Made by a program: the position numbers and the translations under genes
Source of the DNA: Trogon surrucura
Taxonomy: Eukaryota > Chordata > Aves > Trogoniformes > Trogonidae
Assembly (NCBI GenBank): GCA_020746105.1
Contig: CM036622.1
Span: 44,741,477 to 44,805,476, forward strand
Direction: 5' to 3'
DNA: 64,000 nucleotides
Notes under the pieces: model-generated
Databases searched by the model: none
What the model saw: only the letters and a program-made list of their open reading frames with translations
Told to the model about the DNA's origin: nothing
Shown: positions 12,261-23,985 of the stretch, piece by piece
Numbering within the stretch: position 1 is the stretch's first letter
How the letters are laid out: every line of letters starts with the position of its first letter

Positions 12261-12670
12261 TGCCGGGGGCGGGCGCGAGGGGCGGGGCCGGGCGGAGGTG
12301 GGGGGGGGGTGTGGCGGGCGGTGGGCGGGGGTGGTGCGTCCCACCGCCCCGGTTCGGTCCGGTGCGAGCCGGTTCTGTCCGGTCCTGTGAGCGCGGTGGC
12401 GTCGTCTTTGGGTCCCGGCAGGCGGAGGTCTCCGTGGCTGACGCGCCCGAGCCGGAGCCCCGCCTGCCCGAGGACCTGCTGCGGGGAGAGTGAGGGGCGG
12501 CGCGGGACGGGGCGGGAGGTTCAGCACCCGCCGCCGAAAGGGGCCGCAGTCCGAGGGAGGAACAGCGCCGGTCCCGGCCCCGAGGCGGGTGTTTGTCAGG
12601 ATTTGTACCCGGGGCGGGTGAGCCCCTGCCGCCCGTCTTCTTCCGAGTGTGTCGGCGGGACTGCCGGAGC

Positions 12671-15600
12671 GATAAAGTAATTTTTCTAGTTCACGTGGTG
12701 GTGTGAAATACCGAGGCCTTTCTGTCCATAGCGAAAAGAACCGATGGAAAACTAAAAGCCTGCACGCCTTCCTCGCTGCAGCAAGGGATCCGAGTGTTTA
12801 ATAGTTGGCAACTGAGGAAACAGCAATTTTTAAATAGTCTGGCCAAAAAGAAACTATGAGAAACAGTCCAAGTTAGCTCGGTTGGTATCTGTTACATCGG
12901 TAAAAGTTGCCAAACACCCAGTTTGGGACCATTGATGTGGCCTTCACAGCTTTTTTAAATTGTAAGGAATCTTATCTCTCTCTTTTTAAAAACCGTATCT
13001 GGTCCTCATGGCTGCCAAGATAACCTTGAAAGCATGAACAGACTGTAACTGATAGAGTGGGATCTGAATGAATCTGCAAACATCCTGAAACAATGGCGCT
13101 GAGATGTGTAAATTGCCCGCTCTTTATTATTCTAATCAAGCCTAATGTTGGCCCTAACTTTGATTATTTTAATGTAGGGAAGAAGGAAGGACACAGGTGG
13201 CATGAATGGGTTTGCTGAAGGGAAAGAGGGCAATGAGAGAAATAAACAGACTCTAGCTGAGGAAAAGATACAAATGGTATCAATAGGTGTAATGAACATG
13301 TGGACACATCTTCATATTGAATGGTTTTTCCAATATTGATATTTTCTTGATGCCTTTTATCAGGTGGTAGGTGACAACACGCAAGACGTAATAAATACTG
13401 CAAGTACCTTCAAGCTTTGCTTCTGTGTATCTCAACCTGAATACTTGTGAAAATGTCTCCTTGACACCAAGAATCGTTTGATTTTGGGCTCTCTGTCTGC
13501 AAAACATCATTATTAAAATTCTGTTGATGTTGTAAGGCTGATACCACTGTCACACCTACTCATTCTGCAGTTATTCACAGCGTATGGAAAAATACTAGAG
13601 ACTAATACTTCTATTGTAAGGGAAAAAACGTCTTGTGTATAGATGTCTGTTATTTATCATTGAAAGGCAGAAGAAGCATGTAAAAGGACAGTAGTCTTGT
13701 ATTCATGCTTATTCTTTTGTGAATTATATATATGTGCAGCAGAGTAATTTGGGCTATGGAGTTCAGTTGGATATTTTTGTCTAATAGGATTCTTATCTGT
13801 ATGCCCAATTTTGTGGTAGAGAACAATAAACTTGGGACACTTGGGTATTTCTGAGCAAGCTGACTGCTTTTTACCTACTGACACGCCTGAGGTATACATA
13901 AAAGCATCTCAAAAATCAGTCATAGTAACCACATCGTAATTATCCTTCCTGACTGCCAAAGCTTCACTAGAGTGCTGCAGGATATGGCTTTAGTGATTCA
14001 CACTGAGGCACTCTTCCCTCTGAGTCAGAGCTGAACCAATGGTCCCACATAATATCAACATGCATAATAGAGCCAAAGGTGCCAGAAGATACGTAATTTT
14101 GAGTCCCTGCCCAAGTGCAGTCATGAAGGATTCCACATTACAAATAAACTGTCCAGCCCAAGTTCTGATTTTAACATCAGATACATATTCTGCCTATGAA
14201 GGATTTTTCTATCATTTCACTGGAGGAGAAAGAGCTGGAGTTTGTAACCTTTCCTCACTATGACTCATTTCTTCTGGAGATGTAGGATTGCTCTCCTACT
14301 GACAGCTCAGATAGGACTGTATGTGTATGTTAGATGGAGAGATCCAGCACACACAGCAACCTCACGAGTCTCAAGACTGGAAGAATTGCCAGCTGCAGCT
14401 GCTTTGTGTAGTATAAGTGAGCTACACTAGAAACTATGGGGCTCTCCGTTGATGTGTTTGTCGTGTTCTGAATGTTTTATATCGAAACTCACACACAAAG
14501 ACATCAATCATTGTAAACCAATTCCTTATGAGGAGTTAGTATTTGATCTGCATCTCTCTGTCCTGTTAGGCCAAACTTACAAAACCTTTGTTCAAATTTA
14601 ACTGTGTTTGCCAAAAGGGAGTTGTCTCAAAGGTAACTAAGCTTCCACAGGTTTTGTGAAAGCAAGCAACCATATAGAAGTGCAGGAGAAGCCACATAAG
14701 AAAGTGACATTATAAATGCAACAATTGTGGAGAAGAAGTTGACCCAATACTTATAATCTATCATAAAACACAAATCCATCCATAGAAAATAAGTTTCATA
14801 GTTCTGAAAACCCAGTCCTGACAAAAACCCCAACATTTTGGTGTTTGAATTAGACCTAGAAAGGATGCTTTCTCTCCTTAGATTCAAAGTTCTGAAATAC
14901 CAGGGCTGTGTAGAAAAATCTGAACCTATTAAATTTGAAGGGCAAATTCCCATTTTGCTTTTCTGCTGTTTTTTTTTTCTTCTGAATCCTCTATTTCCAA
15001 TCTACGAGTTCAGCTGTCCATTATTTTATGCCGCAGTTGCAGTAATTCTAGATGTGTGTCATGTTATAATTAATTCGAGATGGGTGTCTGAGATTGGACG
15101 TTGCTGTCCTGTTACTCATAATGCCAGGACTGATGTTAGGTAACCAACAGAAATGTGCTGCTTAAAATGTGATTGGTATTAAACCCTGGCTGTTTATTCA
15201 TTGTTTGCCACCCCCCTCCCTTACTAAACAGACTAATCTGATTATGAACTGTGTTGATTTTTTCTTTCGGAAATGACAGAGATGGCAAATACAAAGAGCT
15301 GTCTCACATCTAACAGGCAGATACTGCAAATACCTCTTCATTTGGCTGTTTCCCCAGATTTTCGCTCCTTTTTTTCACAGAGTATTTCTCTGTCTTTGGT
15401 CTTGTAACTTCGTTAGTGATATGCGCTAGAGATACCATTGTGAATTTAGACAAAGAAATGCACTTAAGCAAACAGCTCTGATATAAATAGCAAGTATTTT
15501 TATTTTACTTCAAACGCTACTCACGAGTGTATTTTATAAAAGGGTTCAGCTTGCCTGTTATAAAGCACCTTACCTGGGGCATCTCCTGTATACCCTGCTC

Positions 15601-18600
15601 CTACTCTCAGTTTTTTGACAGCTTCTAGCCTCTCACCTCCATCTAAAAATACTTCCACCACCTACACATATACATACAATCAATTCCTCCTTTCTGTTCT
15701 TTTCCATTACTACAAAAGCACTTTTTAACAAAGTGCAGATACTGTGGGCTTTTTGCATGAACTTGTCAATTTACTCCCCATCTCCTGACTCAACTAACAG
15801 ATGAGCCATTTTTATTTATATAACTGCGCATTGTAAGGAAAATCAACTGAAAAGGGAACAAAGAAAGTAAAGAATAGAGAAAAAGGAACCCAGATTTCTC
15901 AGAAGTTGGGTGAAGAACTTCTTTCACCATGGCACCACAAAGGAATGTTCTCTGCCTAAAGGAGAACTTTTATCCACAGTTCGGAAAACATAATTTGGTT
16001 TACTGTGAAAAATCAGGGAGGAATTTGTGAAATTTTTCCAACTTACAGCAGATTATTTTTTGTAAATTGCATTAGCCAGAATGTCCTGTGGTCAACACAT
16101 GTTTTTTACTTTGCTCTGATGTTTGCCATGTGGTCATTTTTGGTGTTAAGTATTTGAATCCCTCTCTGAGATCAGCCAATCTTGACAAAAATTCACATGT
16201 GCCCGTTGTTTGTGTTAGCAGCCTCAGTTTGCAAATAAAGAACAATTTTTTACAACTATCTGTTTGTCAGCATTGCTAAAGAACAAAGTGAAATTTGTTT
16301 TGGTCACACAGATGCTTTAATTCTGCTCTTGCCAAGACCAGGCTCAATACTCACCTGTCAAGTTCAACTGTTTATCGCTTTTCTCTTCTTGAGCGCAGTA
16401 CTCCACACTGTATCACTTCTGTGTTGATCATGAAAATACAACTCTGAGTCACAGCACAGAATTAAAAATCGAGAAAGGTACGGAATAATTTTCTGACAGA
16501 ATGGCTAAAGCAGACAGTGGGTGAAGGAAGACACGTCTTTGTGCTACCCTGACTTGTGACCTTTGCCTAAGATAAGTCTCAGCTGGCACTGGCAGAGCTA
16601 GTCACATCTTGATCTAACCATGGTTTGAGCTAATAGGCGAAACATGCAAAAGGCACAATAAATCCTTTAAATAATAATATTTCTTTCCTGGGACAAACCT
16701 GTAATAAAAGGCATTGATAGTCAAAAAGCACAATGTAAATGTCCATGAATACCTCGGAGAATTAAGGAGAGTCTTGCACCAATGTATGCGTCTTTAATCT
16801 CTAGGTAGCCTGGTTTTTGTCTATTGGAAAAGAATGAATTGTGTTTATGAACCACTGGTAAGACAAATGAGAATAAACATAAAGATATTACATAGCTGTG
16901 CAAAAAGTTAAATAAAACCTTGTGCGTCAAGTGTTCTATTCGTGTTGAAGTTCATCTTATTATACTGCGCAAAATTCAGGCTTAGAGAAGATACACGAAG
17001 GAGTTTCTGGTTCCCCAAATCATACTAATTTAGAATTTACTTCAGTGCAAGGGCCTGACATGGGTCAGTGAGCAACGTGCTCTCTTCCGGGTGCTCTGAA
17101 ACTGGAAGTTCAAAATCATGCTGCGCGTTGCTAGTCCCATGCAACAACAGAGCATTCGCAAGGTCCGATAAAGTTCCCGGTCAAGGGGAGGTTGTATGAG
17201 GTTGTCCAGTTTGTACCAAATGCTGTTTCTGAGGAACAACAGAAGTTGATAAGCTGGAAGGGATTGAGCTCAGCTTAACATGCACAGCTGGAAGTCAGGG
17301 GAGAGCTTCATCCTGCCCAAGGTTTTTGGGCATCTAGTAATATGTATCCACATGGAAGGTAGATGTCTAAGTTCCCTTGAGAATCAGTGGAATTTAATTT
17401 GTTACAGTCAAAGGAGTCTGGAGAACTTAAATCTCGTCTTAAAAGTAGACACCTGTATGTGATCAGAACAATTGCACTCTAGAGTCTGTTGGTGTAAAAG
17501 TGGAAATCACTGCTGAAATTGGTGAATGGTGAAAGTTTTCATGTTCAAAAGGAATTACACAAATCCAGCTGCCTGAAGTGAATGTAATCCTACCTATCCT
17601 CAGAAAAACAGGCATGCATGTGTTATATTTTATTTTTTCTTTGAAATCTTTTGTTCTATAAGCATGATATTTTCTCTTGAAGATACTGCTTGTTCACTGT
17701 GGTCTTGAAGAGCTAGAGAGCAATCCTGATGGAAGAGATTTCACTCTATGGATCCCAGTGATTCAAAAAGAAAACATTTTGTCTGGTAATTGTGATATCC
17801 AACTCAGTAAACATTCTTGCAAACCACAGGCTAAGGCTATGGCTGTGCTGGTAAACAAACGGGGCCACCCACCGTGTTAAAATGTTAGCATGCTCCCCAG
17901 CATGGTTTTGGCACATGGTTTTAGTCAAACTGAATCTCTCCATGTTCAAGCAATTTGAGAATTAGCATAGACCAGAGACTGCTCCCATTAGGCACTTATG
18001 CATCCTCCCTGGTTTTGAGGGTGAAAGAGTTTAGCTGATGGATGCTGCCAGTTCACCGTGGCTGAAAGACAGCCTTAGCCTGTTTTATTTACTAGTACAG
18101 TGTCCAGGGCTGTCTGTGTGATGGGGCAAGCTGCTGCATGAAATGCTGTATGTGCAGGGTGGCTCTCCTATTTGAGCTGTGAATAGATGTGTGTTGGAGA
18201 TTAGAAGGTGCTTTCTACCCCTAACAGAAATAAGAACTAGAATAGCCAGTAGTAGCAAGGGTAAAGAAAGAAATACTTTTTTTTTTTTTTATCATTCAGC
18301 ACGGAAGAGATTATTTTAAATCTGTGAACAGTGCACTCTACCTTCTACAAGGTCCCTAACCATTTCCATACTCTTGTATTTAGTTCAGCAAAGGTGAAGA
18401 GGGATTTTGATTCCTCTCTGTAAATATGTCACAGGAAACAGAATCTTTTCTCTCTAAACAAAAGGAATGGAAATCATGGAAATTGGCCTTTTTTTTAAAA
18501 AAAAAAAAAAAAGAAAAAGCTCCTTGGCATCAGGAAGGTAGATTTTGAATCACTTCAGGGAGAGCACTAGCATAAGGAAAAATCTTAACTCATTTCAAGA

Positions 18601-21600
18601 TGCTGTTAGATACATTTAGAGAAAAGATGTGACTTGGTTTCTTATGTCAAAGGAATAAGATTGTGAAGTTCCCTAAATTCTCTATGGCTGTGCCTATACC
18701 AGTGAGTTAAACAAGTCTGAACATCTCTCAAACAGTGAGGCCAGCCAGCCTGGAAGGATCTACAGGCCTCTTACTTTTCATAATGTGGTGTTCACATCTA
18801 AACCACCTATTGGGAAAAGTCTCATTGCAGGACATGTGTGGGAGATGGCAATCTAGCCTCTGGCCAAAACCATGGGAAGGACTGTTCTAACGATTTCACA
18901 GTATAGATTATAAAGTTCCAGTGCCTGTGACCATGTTTAATTTACTAGTACAGATGTCACCTTTTATTCTTCCTTCTCCCATTCCTCTGATCCATTATAG
19001 CTCCTGTACCAACTCTTCTGTATTTAATTCTGCTTCATGAAAAAGAAAACAAACCTTCTGTGCCAATAGCTACTGCAGAAAGAGTCAGGTAGAAGGTTAT
19101 GACACTTCCATGACGTGATGTGTTTCTTTCTTTCAGTTTTGTGTTTTGCTTCTGATAAAAAAAAGTTATTTCGAGTCTCTGAGTGGGCTAGTATGAAGGA
19201 AACTGTGCTGGCTCAGAGATCTTAGTAATTTCAGCATATCGTACCCATTCCCAAGGAGTCACTGGAGTTCAGGGACCAAACCCTTTCCAATCTCATCGCT
19301 CCTTCTTCAAATAGTGATATCTTCAGGAATCTAAGTCCACATTTTGTCATGTTTGCTTTCTTGCAAGTTTCTCTGCTGGTTTTCCCTGCTCTTTCTGTTT
19401 GCCCAATTGTTTTCCATTGAAAAAGGAAAAGAAGCCCTCACAAAGTATTTCATCGCTCTAGGGCTGGCACAGCAATAACACTGTAGGTGACGCAGCCAGT
19501 GCTGCCGTTAGTTCTGTTGTCTCAGCTGCTTCTAGCCACAAATGAGTCATTCAAGTTTTTCACTAGAGAGCAGACCATGGGAGAAACTCATAAAGAGGGG
19601 ATTGACTGGGTCTTCATTATTTATATGTGTTTTTTTAAAGAGTAAAACTTATTCATCATTAGAAATAATGGAAATTTGCAGTATTTTGGCCAGAACAGTG
19701 TAGCTTTACACCCCAAGCGGGTGTGAAAGATGCCCTGGAACATTTTGGGTAGATCACAGCTTGATTTTACAATTGATCCATGATAAAGGGGAAAAAGAAA
19801 GACCATGTAACCTGTGACACTACATTGCACCTCTTCACCATAGCTGTTGCCTAATGCCTTTTCTCCCTGTCTCAGCTGTTCACTGTGCTGGCACTCCCTA
19901 AAGTGTTTCTCAAAACTTCTTACATGTCTCACTGTCATTAGGCCAATCCCCAAACTCTCTTATTTTCATCAAAACCATTGATTCATGTAATCACAGACTT
20001 AATTTGAAAAGTCAGGTTTTGATTTAATAAATGCTAAACCTTTTAGTAAAAGTGTTGATGGCTTCTGAAGACTGTGAAATAAAAACGTGTCTAATACTTG
20101 GACATTTTAGCCAGTTCTAATTAGCTCACTTCCTAAATAGAAAGTGCTAAAACCTTGTGCATACTAGGTCATGACTTCAGCAGTATAGGGTACGTATGCT
20201 CCATCTGCTCTTTTACATAACTGTGGCCATGATCTCTTCCTGCAGAGTGGGAAGAAGTATGGCACAGCACCTGTCTGCCCTAATGACAGAGTGAGGCTGT
20301 GTAGGATGCTGGTTTCGGTCAGGATGAAACTATGTCCTGGAAGGGAGGAGCCTCAGACCTGTTGCAAACAGCTGAGCCAAGATAAAAGCTGTTAACACCA
20401 AGGCAGGTTCACAAGGAAGCAAAAGCAGAGCTGTAAGCATCTATTATACCACTGATAGAAGAATACCTAGAAGGCGCTTCCAGTTACGAAATAATAGCTG
20501 TACCTTATGGATGAAGAAACTCCAAAGCCAAGTGAGAGGTGTTCACTGGCTCGGAGTTTTGTTATCATTATGTTTGCAATTAATAAAAAGGGAGGGAGAG
20601 TTCTTAGACTTCCTGCCGAGACAAAAAAAAAAAAGGGGGGGGGAACAAAATTAAAAACAGGCCTCGACTTGGGTCAAAACAGATTTAAACATGAGGGGGT
20701 TTATAGCAAAACAAAGACCTTGTAGTTTAGTTCAAATGAGGCAGAAACCTGATTTAAAATTATGTTTACTGTCTCTTCCAGATTAGCATCCTAACCATGA
20801 GACAGTCAGCCTAAAGTGGGCCACCTTCAGTCCCTCTGGCTGGCACAGTTTTGGTGTGTGGAAAATATATGAGGAGTCATTTCAACAAAGGACGTGAATG
20901 CTTCTCAGCCTGGAGCATTTCTGGAGGAGGGAAGGTATCTGAAGCTCAGTCCCTCTGCCAGTGAAGGTTTAATTATTAATGCTAAGTGGAACAGCAGCAA
21001 CAGGATTGCAAGCATCCTGGAATATCTAATGGTGTGGTGGATAGCGATGAAGGACTAAGAAAGAGATGGTGGAGGGGGCTTAAATCCCCTCAAGCAGACA
21101 CTGAACTTGCATCTTTCACACTGAGAGTGAATGTTCAAAGAGAAGCAGCCCCTTCCCCCCAGCTCTGTGATGGGAATACAGTGACATTGCTTTTCCTTTG
21201 CTCTCCCTAGGCAGCATCATTTAAATTAATTCAGATCAAATCTAGGAAGTTTTTAAATGAATGAGACTGTATTTGTTGGGATTGTATTATTCACAGGGAA
21301 AAGTATCATCCATTCCTACTCTAGTTTAATGGAACTTGTTTAGTGCATTAATAACCACAAGTTATGATTAAAGGAAACACAGTATCTGTAGGCATCTCAT
21401 CTTTTGGTCAGAAAATAAAGCACAAGACAATTGCTTCTGAGCAAGTCTCTCGAACTGCAGTTTTCGGTGCCAGTCCATCTGGCACTGAATGATACACTAG
21501 AGCTCACCTCTCTGCATCAGCTTAATTGTAACAGAATAATAAAATAAACACAGAACTGGTAGTCTGGACCACATACTCTATGCATGTCACACAGTGTCTT

Positions 21601-22445
21601 ATTAGGAGCTGAGCACAGAATAATTCAAAAATAAGCGTGAAACAGGTTGTTGCTGCGGAGGCTGAGAAGCTGTGATGCCAGCAGAAGTTAAAACAGATCT
21701 ACTGGTAAAGTGGTGGGTAAATAATAAACAGTTACTAATTTTTAACAGATACAGGTCTTCAACTATTGCTTTTGCAATTACATTCTTATTAGGATCTCAA
21801 TCACATACTCACCCAAAACAATTATCTTCTCAGCCCTTTTAATTTGCTCCTTGGAAGAGGGCAAGACATAAAACCGGAACAACTACCTTTTCTTATGGGT
21901 AGCTCTGCAATTTTGTGCATGTTTTATGCATTCTTCCCACTCTATTATGTCTTTTTTTAAGAGACTGAAATAAAATCTTCTGAAGAGACTAGTACAAGGA
22001 AACACTGTAAGAAAAAATACAACATCATGATAAGGAGAAAGCATATCAAAAGTTTCTAAGTGCAGTCTTCCACAAAAAGAAAAAGAGAACATTCAGTGAT
22101 ACTAAAATGTTACAGAGTAGAAACTGAGAAAGGTTTTCACACAAACTAGAACATGGAACTTGTTGCCAAAGTCTTTCACTGAGGCCAAAAGCGTAGCAAG
22201 ATGAGAAGACAAAAGGAGCTTTACTCAGGTAGTGGCAGAACAGCAGTGGCTATAAATGCTCAGGTTTTACAACATAGACCAGCCTTTTGTACTTCCATCC
22301 AGTGAATAGGAAACCAGGGCATGTTGTCTTATTTGCTATTCCTCCAGGAGAGCTTGATTTTTTTTTTTGACTTTCAGAGGCGAGATGTTGGCACAAACGG
22401 ATCTCAGAGCTGAGAGCATGGGTCTATATTTATGTTGCTTTCTGT
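12671..22445. other. intergenic, no gene recognised
   Basis: This is AT-rich sequence right of the ARHGAP12 promoter. I saw no conserved coding block, no CR1 and no LTR with confidence. It contains short A/T homopolymer runs (for example near 18.27 and 18.5 kb) and an A-run/G-run at 20623-20642. ORFs up to about 110 codons occur but look random. Confidence 0.6.
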
Positions 22446-22446
22446 A

Positions 22447-23985
22447 ATGCCAGTACGGTGCCAGTACGGGTGCTGAGGGAGCTGGCGGGAGTCATTGCTA
22501 GGCCACTCTCCATCATCTTTGGTAAGTCATGGGTAACAGGTGAGGTACCTGAAGACTGGAGGAAAGCGAATGTCACTCCAGTCTATAAGAAGGGCAGGAA
22601 GGATGACCCGAGTAACTACAGACCGGTCAGCCTCACCTCCATCCCTGGAAAGGTGATGGAACATCTTATCCTTGACACTGTCTCTAGGCATATCAAGGAT
22701 AAGAAGGTTATTAGGAGCAGTCAGCATGGCTTTGCCAGGGGGAAGTCATGTTTGACCAACCTGATAGCCTTTTATGAAGATGTAACCAGGTGGATGGATG
22801 GTGGCCATGCAGTGGACGTGGTCTACCTGGACATCAGCAAGGCCTTTGACACCGTCTCCCACAGCATCCTCATAGGTAAACTGAGGAAGTGTGGTCTGGA
22901 TGACCAAGTAGTGAGGTGGGTCGAGAACTGGTTGAAGGGAAGAAGCCAGAGGGTTGTGGTCAATGGGGCTGAGTCTGGCTGGATGCCTGTGTCTAGTGGG
23001 GTCCCTCAGGGGTCAGTGCTTGGGCCGGTGCTGTTTAATATATTCATCAATGATCTGGATGAGGGATTAGAGAATGTTGTCAGCAAGTTTGCTGATGATA
23101 CGAAATTGGGAGGAGTGGTTGACACACCAGAAGGCTGTGCAGCCATTCAGAGAGACCTGGACAGGCTGGAGGGCTGGGCGGGGAGAAATCTTATGAAGTT
23201 TAATAAGGGCAAGTGTAGAGTTTTGCACTTGGGAAAAAATAACCCCATGTGCCAATATAGGTTGGGGACTGCCCTGCTGGAGAGCAGTGCAGGGGAAAGG
23301 GACCTGGGGGTTCTACTGGACAGCAGGATGACCATGAGCCAGCAATGTGCCCTCGTGGCCAAGAAGGCCAATAGCATCCTGGGATGTATTAGAAGGGGAG
23401 TAGAAAGTAGGTCGAGAGAGGTCCTCCTGCCCCTCTACTCTGCCCTGGTGAGGCCACATCTGGAATATTGTGTCCAGTTCTGGGCCCCTCAGTTCAAGAA
23501 GGACAGGGAGCTGCTTGAGAGAGTCCAGCGTAGAGCCACAAAGATGGTGAAGGGAGTGGAGCATCTCCCTTATGAGGAAAGGCTGAAGGAGCTGGATCTC
23601 TTTAGCTTGGAGAAGAGGAGGCTGAGGGGTGACCTCATTAATGTTTATAAATATGTCAAGGGGTAATGTCAGGAGGATGGAGCCAGGCTCTTTTCAGCGG
23701 CGTCCACTGACAAGACAAGGGGCAATGGGTGGAAGCTGGAACACAGGAGGTTCCAGAAAAATATGAGGAACAACTTTTTTACTGTGAGGGTGACCGAGCA
23801 CTGGAACAGGCTGCCCAGGGAGGTTGTGGAATCTCCTTCTCTTGAAACATTCAAAACTCGCCTGGACGCGTTCCTGTGCGCTCTGCTGTAGGTGGTCCTG
23901 CTCTGGCAGGGGGGTTGGACTAGATGATCTTTAAGGTCCCTTCCAACCTTTAACATTCTGTGATTCTGTGATTCTGTGATTTTGA
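22447..23985 (+). mobile_element. CR1 LINE with nearly intact reverse-transcriptase region
   Basis: This 1.5-kb CR1 copy is truncated at its 5' end inside ORF2, just upstream of the 'VLRELA' block. It runs through reverse transcriptase to the 3'UTR and ends in three copies of an 'attctgtg'-type repeat (about 23955-23981). The 5' junction shows a short duplicated 'gccagtacg'. It is the youngest-looking CR1 in the window because its frame is open for 402 codons. No target-site duplication is evident, as is usual for CR1. Confidence 0.95.
22458..23666 (+). pseudogene. CR1 ORF2 fragment: reverse transcriptase, 402 codons
   Basis: This encodes the reverse-transcriptase part of CR1 ORF2, which copies the element's RNA at a nicked target. 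Visible motifs are the 'NYRPVSLTS' block (residues about 53-61), motif A LDISKAFD (124-131) with its catalytic Asp, '[10 protein letters not shown]' (181-190) and motif C FADD (211-214). '[13 protein letters not shown]' lies near the C-terminus. The endonuclease domain and ORF1 are absent through 5' truncation. The frame closes at TAA (23664-23666) after 'YKYVKG'. The same frame stays open beyond that stop and is CR1-like up to a TAG at 23889-23891, so one premature stop separates it from the usual CR1 C-terminus. It cannot be autonomous. Confidence 0.93.

Larger units (their letters stand above)
11400..12670. promoter_or_regulatory. ARHGAP12: CpG island at the ARHGAP12 5' end
   Basis: About 1.2 kb are extremely GC- and CpG-rich, with sharp AT-rich borders. 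There are many GC boxes (for example around 12278-12295) and a CACGTG E-box in a GTCACGTG context at 12257-12262. A good minus-strand splice donor (CAG then GTGAGG) sits at 12130. Position and strand fit the ARHGAP12 promoter. The long frames called here on both strands have low-complexity Pro/Arg/Gly/Ala composition and are composition artefacts, not genes. Confidence 0.85.

Noticed and set aside
11476-12680. Long frames (up to 304 codons) on both strands near 12 kb
   Set aside because: They coincide exactly with the CpG island, overlap in several frames and are Pro/Arg/Gly/Ala-rich with no domain. GC-rich DNA lacks stop codons by composition.
17040-17460. Possible very old LTR or LINE relic ('gatgtctaagttcccttgag', 'aagtagacacctgtatg')
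   Set aside because: It is reminiscent of old amniote repeats but too diverged to name without a library search.
19621-19953. 110-codon minus-strand frame
   Set aside because: No domain, no splice context and no family resemblance.
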